A stretch of DNA of 64,000 bases from Chryseobacterium gregarium DSM 19109. GTDB taxonomy: Bacteria; Bacteroidota; Bacteroidia; Flavobacteriales; Weeksellaceae. Under the pieces are notes generated by a model. The model was not told the origin of the DNA, searched no databases, and saw only the letters and a program-made list of their open reading frames with translations. The stretch is taken from positions 62,001-126,000 of the forward strand of contig NZ_AUMU01000002.1 of NCBI RefSeq assembly GCF_000430845.1. Reading direction: 5' to 3'. The position numbers and the translations under genes are program-made. Shown here piece by piece: positions 16,789 through 25,380 of this stretch (position 1 is the stretch's first letter; each line of letters opens with the position of its first letter).

Positions 16789-17478
16789 ATGCTAATCATT
16801 CAGGATTTACATAAATCGTACGACACGGGGAAAAGCAAGCTTCACGTGCTGAAGGGAATTAATCTTAATATTTCCGAGGGCGAGTTTGTTTCGATCATGG
16901 GAAGTTCCGGTTCCGGAAAATCTACCCTGCTTAATATTATTGGGATTCTTGATGAGAAAGATACCGGTACTTATGAACTGGACAATGTTCCGATCGAACA
17001 TTTATCCGAAGTGAAAGCGGCAGAATACCGGAGTAAATTTTTAGGGTTTATTTTCCAGTCTTTTAACCTCATCGGGTATAAAACGGCTTTGGATAACGTG
17101 GCGCTGCCGTTGTATTACCAGAATGTTCCCAGGAAGGAGCGGGAAAGAAAGGCGATGGAATACCTTGAAAAAGTAGGCCTGGCCCAATGGGCTACCCATC
17201 TGCCGAACGAGCTCTCAGGCGGACAGAAACAAAGGGTCGCTATTGCGCGGGCCCTGATCACGGACCCTAAAGTAGTGCTTGCCGATGAACCTACCGGTGC
17301 CCTGGATTCCAAGACCACCCATGATATCATGAAGCTTCTTCAGGATATCAACAATGAAGGCAAGACCATTATCGTGGTTACCCATGAGCCGGACGTAGCC
17401 GCACAGACCAAAAGAAACGTGATCCTTCGTGACGGGATTATTGAAAGCGATGCGTTTATCAAGCAGATTGTGCTGTAG
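16789..17478 (+). CDS. ABC transporter ATP-binding protein, MacB/LolD type
   Basis: A 229-residue ATPase. Walker [10 protein letters not shown] is at about 39-47, the signature LSGGQKQR near 142-149 and Walker [14 protein letters not shown] near 162-174. The sequence [13 protein letters not shown] carries the switch His. This is the MacB/LolD/FtsE class that powers mechanotransmission rather than pore transport. It opens an operon with two FtsX-fold permeases and a MacA-like adaptor, arguing for a tripartite efflux or export complex. Confidence 0.93.
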   Translation: MLIIQDLHKSYDTGKSKLHVLKGINLNISEGEFVSIMGSSGSGKSTLLNIIGILDEKDTGTYELDNVPIEHLSEVKAAEYRSKFLGFIFQSFNLIGYKTALDNVALPLYYQNVPRKERERKAMEYLEKVGLAQWATHLPNELSGGQKQRVAIARALITDPKVVLADEPTGALDSKTTHDIMKLLQDINNEGKTIIVVTHEPDVAAQTKRNVILRDGIIESDAFIKQIVL

Positions 17479-17640
17479 CGGTAAGCCTGAGGTTTCGGAA
17501 CTTGATTAAAGAACTTATATTTTACATCCTGTTCTTTACTATTCCCCTGAAACCGAAAATATTGTAATAAATTAAATTAAAAAAACAGCGGCAGGATCGG
17601 AGACTTCCGTCACCCGTCTTCCGCTTCAAACTTAAAAAAT

Positions 17641-18870
17641 ATGTTCGACCTAGATCGTTGGCAGGAAATATTCAGCTCCATCCGAAGCAATGTGTTGCGG
17701 ACGGTACTTTCCGGTTTTACCGTAGCGTTGGGATTATTTATCTTCATCGTGCTTTTCGGGATCGGTACGGGGTTGCGGAATGCTTTTACGGAAGGGTTTG
17801 CCCGGGATGCCCAGAATCTGATTTCGGTTTCTACAGGCAAAACGACCATTGCATATAACGGCTTGCAGTCGGACAGGGTGGTTACCATGAACAATGACGA
17901 TTATGATTTCCTGATTAACGTCGATAAAAAGAAAGTGGGAAGTTCCACGCCCAGGTATACGTCTAATTTATTGGTGAAATACGGTAAGGAAAGCGGCAGC
18001 TACCAGATCAACGGCGCGGATATGGGAGAACAGTATATTGAGAACCGTAAAATTCTGGAAGGCCGTTACCTTTCGCCGACCGACCTGGACCGGAAACAAA
18101 ACGTTGCGGTTATCGGGAGAATGGTGCAGAGGGACCTGATTAAAAACGGAAGCCCGGTAGGAAAGGAACTGGATATCAACGGCACCATGTTTAAAGTGGT
18201 CGGCGTGTTCTCCGATGACGGGGGAGACTGGGACGAAAGGCATATCACAGTCCCTATTTCTACGCTTCAGCAGATGAAGAAAGGCTCCGATACGGTGAGC
18301 ACGGTCTACATTGCCTATGATGAGAAGATGGATCCGCAGCAGGCGATCAAATACGGCGATGAGCTGAAGCAGAGGTTAAAATCGAGGAAGAATGTATCGC
18401 CCGAAGATGAAAACGGCGTAAGAATCTGGAACAATGCCCAGAATATGAATGATACCTTCACGTTTATGGCGGTTCTTACAGCCATTGTAGGGTTTATCGG
18501 GATGGGGACGCTGCTGGCGGGAATTATTGGGATCAGCAATATCATGGTCTATATCGTAAAAGAGAGAACCAAAGAAATAGGCGTAAGAAAAGCGATCGGG
18601 GCCAAGCCCCGGAGCATTGTCGCGCTGATCGTACAGGAAAGTGTGGTGATTACCGTGATATCGGGATTTGTAGGCGTGGGGCTGGGCGTATTGGCTCTGC
18701 ACCTGATCGGTGACAACCTGGAAGAATATTTTATTAAAAGCCCGAGTGTGGGCTGGGGGACCATCTTCACGGCATTTATCGCGCTCGTGTTCTCCGGTCT
18801 TATCGCAGGCTTCGTCCCGGCATACCGGGCGTCAAGGATCAAACCGATTGAAGCATTGAGGACGGAATAA
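17641..18870 (+). CDS. MacB-like ABC permease 1
   Basis: A 409-residue permease with the MacB topology: TM1 near 21-43, a periplasmic MacB_PCD domain at about 45-270, then TM2-TM4 near 275-305, 328-355 and 375-395. The cytoplasmic loop KERTKEIGVRKAIGAKPRSI after TM2 is the FtsX hallmark. The C-terminus ends RIKPIEALRTE. It has no fused ATPase, which is supplied by the preceding gene. It is about 32% longer in its periplasmic part than LolC-type proteins would need; substrate unknown. Confidence 0.92.
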   Translation: MFDLDRWQEIFSSIRSNVLRTVLSGFTVALGLFIFIVLFGIGTGLRNAFTEGFARDAQNLISVSTGKTTIAYNGLQSDRVVTMNNDDYDFLINVDKKKVGSSTPRYTSNLLVKYGKESGSYQINGADMGEQYIENRKILEGRYLSPTDLDRKQNVAVIGRMVQRDLIKNGSPVGKELDINGTMFKVVGVFSDDGGDWDERHITVPISTLQQMKKGSDTVSTVYIAYDEKMDPQQAIKYGDELKQRLKSRKNVSPEDENGVRIWNNAQNMNDTFTFMAVLTAIVGFIGMGTLLAGIIGISNIMVYIVKERTKEIGVRKAIGAKPRSIVALIVQESVVITVISGFVGVGLGVLALHLIGDNLEEYFIKSPSVGWGTIFTAFIALVFSGLIAGFVPAYRASRIKPIEALRTE

Positions 18871-18930
18871 CGGTTTGAAAACGCCACCGGATAAAACAAC
18901 CATCATTCATTTATAACCAAATACAGTACA

Positions 18931-20202
18931 GTGAACATACTACTAAAAAAAGATACCTGGCAGGAAATTTATTATTCCCTTAAAAATAATAAGCTCCGGA
19001 CCTTCCTTACCATGATCGGGGTAGGCTGGGGTATGTTTTTATATGTTGTCCTGTTAGGATCGGCAAAGGGAATGGAAAACGGTTTCGATAAACTGTTTTC
19101 AGGGTTTGCCACCAATTCTATCTTCCTCTGGGCCCAGAATACATCGATTCCTTATGAAGGTTTCCCCAAAGGCAGACAGGTGCATCTCCGCCTTTCCGAT
19201 ATTGATATGCTGAAAAGGAAAATCCCCAGCATCGATTATATCTCCCCCCAGAATTCAAGAGGGAGCTTTACAGGAACACCGGGAGAAGCGATGTCCCGGA
19301 ACGGCAAAAACGGGACCTATTCATTAACGGGGGATTATCCCGTAGGAAATAAGATTTCTGAGAAAAAACTGATTTTCGGGCGTTACATCAATGATGCCGA
19401 CGTTTCAGGAAATAAAAATGTGGCGGTTATAGGAGAGGAGATCTATAAAAACTTTTTCGATGCCAAAAAGAATGAAAACCCGCTGGGCAAATCGGTGAAC
19501 ATTAAAGGGATTTTCTTCAATGTGATCGGGGTCTTCAGGGTGAAAAAAGGCGGCGGTTTTGAAAATGACCAGACGGTCTTCATTCCGCTTTCCACCTATA
19601 CCAAAATGTACAATGCCGCAGACCAGATTGATATGTTTGCCATCGTGAGCAAGCCGGATGCCAGCGTCAATTCTGTGGAAGAAAGCGTAAAGCTCGAATT
19701 GAAAGCTAAAAATAAAGTGTCTCCCGAGGATACGAATGCCTTCGGAAGTTTCAACCTCGGAAAACAGTTTAAAAAACTGACTGGATTTTTAACCGGGATG
19801 CAGCTCCTTACCATTATCGTAGGGACCCTGACGATTCTTGCGGGGGTAATTGCCATTTCCAACATCCTGTTGATTACCGTAAAGGAACGGACCAAGGAAA
19901 TCGGGATCCGGAGGGCCTTAGGGGCAAAACCTTCGGAAGTGAGGAACCAGATTCTGCTCGAGAGCGTAGTGATTACGCTTTCATCCGGGCTGCTCGGGTT
20001 CATGTTCGGTATTTTTGTCCTGATGATTTTAAATATGGCTACGCAGGGCCAGGATTCTTTTCCGTTTTACAACCCTACCGTTAATTACGGGAATGTCTTT
20101 GCCGCAATGTCGGTCATGGTAATCCTGGGGCTGATTATCGGGATGATCCCGGCGCAACGGGCGGTGAAGATCAGGCCGATCGAAGCATTGAGAACGGAGT
20201 AA
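18931..20202 (+). CDS. MacB-like ABC permease 2
   Basis: A 423-residue paralogue of the preceding permease, with the same order: TM1 near 20-42 (LTMIGVGWGMFLYVVLLG), MacB_PCD domain, and three C-terminal membrane segments with the loop KERTKEIGIRRALGAKPSEV. The C-terminus IRPIEALRTE matches its partner, so the two probably form a heterodimer. The gap between them is 60 bp. Both lack an ATPase domain. Confidence 0.92.
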   Translation: MNILLKKDTWQEIYYSLKNNKLRTFLTMIGVGWGMFLYVVLLGSAKGMENGFDKLFSGFATNSIFLWAQNTSIPYEGFPKGRQVHLRLSDIDMLKRKIPSIDYISPQNSRGSFTGTPGEAMSRNGKNGTYSLTGDYPVGNKISEKKLIFGRYINDADVSGNKNVAVIGEEIYKNFFDAKKNENPLGKSVNIKGIFFNVIGVFRVKKGGGFENDQTVFIPLSTYTKMYNAADQIDMFAIVSKPDASVNSVEESVKLELKAKNKVSPEDTNAFGSFNLGKQFKKLTGFLTGMQLLTIIVGTLTILAGVIAISNILLITVKERTKEIGIRRALGAKPSEVRNQILLESVVITLSSGLLGFMFGIFVLMILNMATQGQDSFPFYNPTVNYGNVFAAMSVMVILGLIIGMIPAQRAVKIRPIEALRTE

Positions 20203-20276
20203 GTTATGGGTTCTGGAATGCATTATTTTTAAACAATTATATTTTATATCACTTAAATAAAAAATAAACTATACAT

Positions 20277-21479
20277 ATGAAAAAGAAATTCACTTGGAAA
20301 AAAGCTGTTTACATTGTCCTGGGGCTTTTATTTGCAGTGGCTTTATTCTCCGGGATCAGGTATCTTGTGAAATCCAATTCCACAGAGAGCGAAGCTTTCC
20401 TTACGCGGAAACCGACCATTCAGAATATGGATGACAAGGTAATGGCCACAGGAAAAATTGTTCCGAAAGAAGAAATTGAAATCAAACCGAACATAGCGGG
20501 GATCATTGATAAAATCCTGGTGGAAGAAGGGGACCGGGTAGACGCAGGGCAGCTGATCGCTACCGTTAGGATTGTCCCGAACCTTGCCGATGTAAACAAT
20601 TCCCAGCAAAACGTTCAGAATGCCCGGCTGCAGATCAGTAATGCCAAAATGAATGTTGAAAACATGCGCAAACAGTTCGAAATGCAGGAGCGCCTGTTTA
20701 AGCAGGGGGTCATATCCAGACAGGAATACCTGAATTCGCAGCAGCAGCTATTTGCCCAGCAGCAGGCGCTGAAAAATGCAAACCAGCAGCTGGTAACGGC
20801 ACAGAAAGCCTTACAGATCGCCAAAACCGGTGCGATCCCTGAACTGCAGGGCCTTGCGACCACGCAGATCCGTTCCAAAGCATCCGGAACGGTGCTGGAA
20901 GTGCCTGTAAAAGTAGGGAGCCAGGTAATTGAGGCCAACTCCTTCAATGCCGGGACTACCATCTGTTCGATTGCAGACCTTAATTCACTGATCTTCCAGG
21001 GGGAAATCGATGAGGCACAGGCAGGAAAACTGAAGCAGGGCATGGATATGAATATTGTGATCGGGGCCCTTCAGAACAAAACGTTTCCCGGAAGGCTGAC
21101 CATGATCGCCCCGAAAGGGAAAGACAACAACGGGACCATCAAATTCCCGGTGGAAGGCGATGTGCACAACCCGAACAATGAATACATCAGAGCCGGGTTC
21201 TCCGCCAACGGGGAAATTGTGCTGAACTCTCAGAAAAACGCACTTTTACTGGATGAATCCCTGGTTCAGTACGAAAAGAAAAACGGTAAAGATGTTCCGT
21301 TTGTAGAAGTGAAACAAAAAGACGGCAAATTCAAAAAAGAATATATAAAACTCGGGGCCAGCGACGGGATCAACGTTCAGGTGCTTCCGGGGTCGCCAAT
21401 CAATAAAAATTCCGAGGTCAAAGTCTGGAACCCTTCGGATAAAGATAAAGAAGAACTGAAAGATAAATCCAAGAAATAA
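20277..21479 (+). CDS. Periplasmic adaptor of HlyD/MacA type
   Basis: A 400-residue membrane-fusion protein. One N-terminal membrane anchor lies near 8-28 (AVYIVLGLLFAVALFSGI). The biotinyl/lipoyl-like half-motif IAGIIDKILVEEGDRVDAGQLIATV is near 68-92 and its second half after the hairpin. A long coiled-coil hairpin rich in Q and N spans about 105-180, followed by beta-barrel domains. The C-terminus is highly charged. It would bridge the inner-membrane permeases to a TolC-like channel, which is not encoded here. Confidence 0.92.
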   Translation: MKKKFTWKKAVYIVLGLLFAVALFSGIRYLVKSNSTESEAFLTRKPTIQNMDDKVMATGKIVPKEEIEIKPNIAGIIDKILVEEGDRVDAGQLIATVRIVPNLADVNNSQQNVQNARLQISNAKMNVENMRKQFEMQERLFKQGVISRQEYLNSQQQLFAQQQALKNANQQLVTAQKALQIAKTGAIPELQGLATTQIRSKASGTVLEVPVKVGSQVIEANSFNAGTTICSIADLNSLIFQGEIDEAQAGKLKQGMDMNIVIGALQNKTFPGRLTMIAPKGKDNNGTIKFPVEGDVHNPNNEYIRAGFSANGEIVLNSQKNALLLDESLVQYEKKNGKDVPFVEVKQKDGKFKKEYIKLGASDGINVQVLPGSPINKNSEVKVWNPSDKDKEELKDKSKK

Positions 21480-21505
21480 TAAACTGCATGATACGCTGTA
21501 AGCGG

Positions 21506-21535
21506 AAGCCCCGGGAATTTTCCCGGGGCTTTTTA
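21506..21535 (+). terminator. Terminator of the MacAB-like operon
   Basis: GC-rich stem AAGCCCCGGGAA / TTCCCGGGGCTT with a minimal TT loop, followed by TTT, 26 bp after the adaptor gene. Confidence 0.9.
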
Positions 21536-22386
21536 TATTCCAAACGGCTTTCTTTAACAGAAGCGGCGTCCTGTTTTCTGCTGCCCTCTTTTTTCAAAAA
21601 GAATTTTCTCTTCAGCCATCGCTACAGCTTTGTCATATTTTTATTATTTGGTAGTAAAATTTGAATTTTAAATAAACAGGTTCTGATCAATTTTAAAATC
21701 TGACCCATCCGTTTTTGTGGAGGTAAAGAAAATGGAAAATGAAAAATGAAAAATTACTTAAACAGACAACCGGAAGATCTATGGGTGACGGACGGCTGAA
21801 ATGCTGTTCCGGTGATACCGTAGCTTCGGCTCCGCTCCGCCATCGGGAGCATTGAATGCAAAGCACAAAAAATCCCTGCCCCTTCGGGTAGAGATCAAAC
21901 CAAGTCAGCAGGTATGTTAAATGAGAGTCAGTGCTGCGAGATAAGAGCTGTCGGACGCCGAATTTTCTTCGGTGTGAAGTACACCATACCTGGATCTTCT
22001 GGCCATTATACCCCATGCGGCAACGTGATGTCTGCTTTTGAGCCGGTCCTGGCCGCAACCGATTCGAAAATTTCAGACGTGCCCGAAGCTCCGCTGCAGC
22101 ACACGGACTGGCCTTGTCCGTTACCGATTCATGACCCTGCCATGCCAGCCTGATCATGTTTACGGTCTGCAGAGAAGCCCGCCTTGATGTGGTCTGTAGC
22201 CCTGCGGCTGCACTTTGGTATCCTCCTGATGAGGTCCTGTCCGCACCGGCCGATGCCCGCTGCCGTTCCTGATTTTCCTGAGAATCCGCCCGGGATCCCT
22301 CTTGCGATTGGTGCCATGGTGCTGCTTTTTTTGGGGTTAACGGAACAAAGGTATCACCGGTTTTTGAATGGGCCATGGCCTAAACC

Positions 22387-22427
22387 GGTTTTGGCAGCTT
22401 GTGTCCGGTTTTGGCAGGTTTTGGCAG
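22387..22427. repeat. Three copies of GGTTTTGGCAG
   Basis: Identical 11-mers at 22387-22397, 22407-22417 and 22417-22427; the last two share one base. They lie directly before the inverted repeat. Confidence 0.8.
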
Positions 22428-22451
22428 CCTATGACCGGTATTAACCTGCAT

Positions 22452-22549
22452 TTCTTCGGGTCCGCTTCGGGTCTTCTTCGGGTCGGCTTCGGAAAACAGG
22501 GGGTTTTTCCGAAGAACTGTCGAAGAAGACCCGAAGAACTGTCGAAGAA
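22452..22549. repeat. Long inverted repeat with 22-bp internal periodicity
   Basis: Left arm 22452-22492 and right arm 22509-22549 are each 41 nt. They match as inverted repeats except for two 6-nt blocks (GGTCCG and GGTCGG against ACAGTT in both places). Each arm is itself two units of 22 bp. The inner flanks AAAAC and GTTTT extend the stem. The fold would be a rod with two symmetric 6x6 internal loops. Confidence 0.8.
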
Positions 22550-22785
22550 TGCCTGTAAAACCGGGCCTTTCCAGTAGGTTATTGATATATTGTTAATTTT
22601 TTATATATTTATTTGAAGATTTCGTAAATTTATACAATTCTATTCCCGGATAATGACCGATAGAAATTCCTGCTGTGGAAAGGCTTGTATTTTCAATGGT
22701 GAACTACGGATAATAAAGCATATAGATAACTGTTAAACTACGTACAATTGTTCATTTTGCTTCTGTTCTGTTTAATTTTTATTTA

Positions 22786-23474
22786 TTCTTTTGTCTTGAT
22801 GCAAAAGAACCAAAAAAAAGATCAGGACTGGGATTCTTCCGCTAAAAATGAACCCTGTTCACTAAAAATTCTAAAAGTTGTGCGAAATGATCTATTGGGT
22901 GAGTATAGGAGTGTTGGCCTCGCAATTCGGACAGTAGAATTTTCTTAACGTTCTTAGGCCTCATTTGCTTCTGATTATTTATACAATCAATGAATCGGCG
23001 AACCTCTCTGAGATTTTCTTCATGCTCCAGAATCCCAGGTCATTTTTTACTCGTAGTGGGTGTTGTTATTCTGTATGAATCATTTTATGAAGGCATTTTA
23101 TGTTTATTGAGTTCTTTTGCCTTGATGCAAAAGAACCAAAAGATCAAGACTTGGATCCTTCCGCTAAAAATCAACCCTGTTCACTAAAAATTCTAAACTT
23201 GTGCGAAATGATCTATTGGGTGAGTATAGGAGTGTTGGCCTCGCACTTCGGACACTAGAATTTTCTTAACGTTCACAGGCTCCATTTGCCTCTGATTGTT
23301 TATATACGTAACGAATCGGCGAACCTCCCTGAGGTTTTTTAACGCTTCAGACTCCTATGTCGTTTTTACTTCCGGTCGGTGCTGTTATTGCTGTTGTATG
23401 TTTCGTTTTTTTATTCTCTTTTCACTGCAGCCGGGATGGTTATTTTGTAGGCACCGTTTTATGCAGGCATTTAC
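22786..23474. repeat. Decayed tandem duplication, two units of about 320-360 bp
   Basis: Unit A (22786-23100) and unit B (23112-23474) align with an offset of 321-326 bp. The core is nearly identical, from the GTGCGAAATGATCTATTGGG segment through GAGTATAGGAGTGTTGGCC to the GAATCGGCGAACCTC segment. The unit ends diverge. Within each unit AAAATTCTA and TAGAATTTT form inverted arms (22865-22873 and 22935-22943 in unit A). From memory the TTTTG-CTTGATGCAAAAGAACC segment recurs in Chryseobacterium genomes. Confidence 0.8.
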
Positions 23475-23640
23475 CTGAACAATAGCCTGAACAGATAGCC
23501 GCATGAGTTAACGGCCTGTCGGAATAGGGGCAGAAACGGAATTTCCTGATCAATGGAAAGGGCGGTTACCGGGCAGGACAGAGGTCAGGGATAAAAGCAG
23601 AAATAAGGCGTCAGAAATTTCACATCCTGTCAGTTTCAGG

Positions 23641-24021
23641 TTACCGGCCTGAACATTGTTTGCAGTATCCGGAAATAAACCCGTTAAACGCAACCGTTTG
23701 ATAGCCTTCCGGCAGATGGATTTCCACTTCATTCGGTAAACATTCTATTTTTCCGCAGGTGATGCATTTGAAATGGAAATGATTGTGCCTGTGGTTTTTT
23801 CCCGAGCAGTTCATGCAGACGGCAAAATAAAATTTTCCGTCATCACCCAATACTTTATGAACAATTCCGTCTTCGCAGAAACTGTTTAACACCCTGTAAA
23901 TCGTGGCCCGGTCTACCGTTTCCCCCAGCTCTTTCTGTAAGGTTTCCTGACTTACCGCCGAACCGGATTTTTTCAGAGATTCCAGAATTATCTGTTTGGA
24001 AGCTGTATTTCTTTTTGCCAT
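23641..24021 (-). CDS. Fur-family metalloregulator
   Basis: A 126-residue repressor-type protein. The winged-helix part ends with RATIYRVLNSFCEDGIV (38-54). The C-terminal half has Cys86-x2-Cys89 and Cys120-x2-Cys123, the structural zinc site of Fur/Zur/PerR proteins. It also has Cys69-x2-Cys72 and a His-rich HRHNHFHF run (77-84). The start at 24021 is preferred because a -7 element ends 4 nt before it; an upstream extension would translate the promoter. Metal or peroxide sensing cannot be assigned by sequence. It is divergent from the flavoprotein gene. Confidence 0.92.
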   Translation of the reverse strand: MAKRNTASKQIILESLKKSGSAVSQETLQKELGETVDRATIYRVLNSFCEDGIVHKVLGDDGKFYFAVCMNCSGKNHRHNHFHFKCITCGKIECLPNEVEIHLPEGYQTVAFNGFISGYCKQCSGR

Positions 24022-24025
24022 CCTG

Positions 24026-24033
24026 CAAATATA
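24026..24033 (-). promoter_or_regulatory. -7 element of the Fur-family gene
   Basis: TATATTTG on the minus strand ends 4 nt before the ATG, implying a leaderless or nearly leaderless message. Its -33 region is occupied by the palindrome at 24040-24064. Confidence 0.65.
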
Positions 24034-24039
24034 AAAATT

Positions 24040-24064
24040 ATTATTGCGACCAGATCGCAATAAT
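24040..24064. promoter_or_regulatory. Candidate Fur-family operator between divergent genes
   Basis: Perfect inverted repeat ATTATTGCGA-N5-TCGCAATAAT. It sits 6 bp upstream of the minus-strand -7 element and 11 bp upstream of the plus-strand one, so one bound dimer could control both genes. Confidence 0.7.
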
Positions 24065-24075
24065 GAAATTTATTC

Positions 24076-24083
24076 TAACTTTG
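24076..24083 (+). promoter_or_regulatory. -7 element of the flavoprotein gene
   Basis: TAACTTTG matches TAnnTTTG, 64 bp before the start codon at 24148. The usual -33 position overlaps the palindrome. Confidence 0.6.
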
Positions 24084-24147
24084 TCCCCATAAAAGGAATA
24101 GGTTTTACATTCCACACCATCATACAGACAATAAAAAAATTAAGATT

Positions 24148-25056
24148 ATGGAAAATACAGCTGATGTTATCATCATCGGGGGAAGCTATGCCGGACTGTC
24201 GGCAGCGATGGCTTTGGGAAGGTCATTAAGGAATGCCTTGGTTATAGACGGCGGAAAGCCGTGCAACCGCCAGACCCCGCATTCGCATAATTTCATTACC
24301 CAGGACGGTAAAACACCGAAAGAAATTTCCGATCTTGCCAAAGAGCAGGTCCTGAAATACAATACCGTAAACTTTATTGAAGGCACGGTGGTGAAAACTT
24401 CTAAAATTACTGAAGGCTTTGAACTGATTACGGAAAATAATGAAAAGCTCTATGCCAAAAAAATCATTCTTGCCTCGGGTGTAAAAGACCTGATGCCTGA
24501 CATTGACGGGTTTTCAGAATGCTGGGGGATTTCCGTGATCCATTGCCCGTACTGCCACGGTTACGAAGTGAAAAATAAAACCACCGGGATTCTTTCCAAT
24601 GGCGACATGGCCTTTGAATTCTCAAAGATTGTTTTCAATTTAACCAAGGACCTTACGCTGTTGACCAACGGGACATCAGCGCTCACCGGAGAACAGGCCG
24701 CCCGGTTTAAGCAGAACAACATCCGTATCCTGGAAGATGAGATAGAAAAAGTGGTCCATGAAAACGGACAGATTAAAAAACTGGTGTTCAGGAACGGAAA
24801 AGAGCTTCCTTTAGACGCTTTGTATGCGAAGATCCCTTTTGAGCAGAATATCAATCCGGGGGATCTGGGCCTTGAGCTTACCGAACATGGCTTTATCAAG
24901 ACCGACCATTTCCATAAGACCAGTGTCGACGGGGTTTTTGCCTGCGGGGACAATGTTACTTTAATGCGCTCCGTGGCCAATGCCGTGGCCCAGGGAAACA
25001 TGACAGGGGCACTGGTGAACCGGGAACTCTGTGAAGAAGAATTTCAATTGATGTAA
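24148..25056 (+). CDS. Thioredoxin-reductase-like NAD(P)/FAD oxidoreductase
   Basis: A 302-residue flavoprotein. The FAD-binding GG motif IIIGGSYAGLSAAMALGRS is at about 8-26 and the C-terminal FAD motif GVFACGDNVT near 265-275. The redox pair Cys133-Pro-Tyr-Cys136 (HCPYCHGYEV) is at the thioredoxin-reductase position. The NADPH-binding GxGxxG is poorly conserved (TGILSNGDMA), so the protein may belong to the ferredoxin- or DTR-like group rather than classical TrxB. Divergent from the Fur-family gene and probably under its control, suggesting a role in redox or metal stress. Confidence 0.88.
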   Translation: MENTADVIIIGGSYAGLSAAMALGRSLRNALVIDGGKPCNRQTPHSHNFITQDGKTPKEISDLAKEQVLKYNTVNFIEGTVVKTSKITEGFELITENNEKLYAKKIILASGVKDLMPDIDGFSECWGISVIHCPYCHGYEVKNKTTGILSNGDMAFEFSKIVFNLTKDLTLLTNGTSALTGEQAARFKQNNIRILEDEIEKVVHENGQIKKLVFRNGKELPLDALYAKIPFEQNINPGDLGLELTEHGFIKTDHFHKTSVDGVFACGDNVTLMRSVANAVAQGNMTGALVNRELCEEEFQLM

Positions 25057-25343
25057 GTAAATGAGCGGTACAGTGTCATTACGGTTTGCAGCCATGCATA
25101 AAAGAGCGGTTCTTACGTTTATGCTTCTGTTAAACCTTTTCATCAGGATGGTAAAAATCCGGCTATGGCGGTCAGAGCCGGTAAAGAAATTAATCGGGAA
25201 TTCAAAAGGGCCAGGGACCCCATTAATTGTAGGGTAAACCGTTCATCAGTAAACCTATATGATTAAGGAACCGTAAAGAAGCGGATCCTCCTTTAAGTTT
25301 AAAAATCATATTTCACAATATCAGAATCTCGGCGAAAATTTCG
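25057..25343. other. Gene-free stretch before glyA
   Basis: About 290 bp without a plausible gene, terminator or repeat that I can support. Confidence 0.5.
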
Positions 25344-25351
25344 TACTTTTG
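25344..25351 (+). promoter_or_regulatory. -7 element of glyA promoter
   Basis: TACTTTTG matches TAnnTTTG, 29 bp before the glyA ATG. No clear -33 element. Confidence 0.55.
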
Positions 25352-25380
25352 GAGTGAAAAATTTCAAAACTAAAAGTAAA

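Larger units (their letters stand above)
21536..23640. other. 2.1-kb region without a convincing gene
   Basis: No reading frame here looks like a real protein; the longest (minus strand, 21693-22376) is low-complexity, with unnatural composition. The first part (about 21.8-22.5 kb) is more GC-rich than its neighbours. The region contains three GGTTTTGGCAG copies, a long inverted repeat with 22-bp periodicity and a decayed tandem duplication, each listed separately. It could be decayed mobile DNA, repeat-rich spacer or unknown structured RNA. Confidence 0.7.

Noticed and set aside
21693..22376. 227-codon frame on the minus strand in the repeat region
   Set aside because: Composition is unnatural and low-complexity, no family is recognised, and other frames of the same DNA are open as well; it is probably not a gene.
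22452..22549. Possible CRISPR array because of 22-bp periodic repeats
   Set aside because: Only two units per arm, no unique spacers between identical repeats, and the arms are inverted rather than direct.
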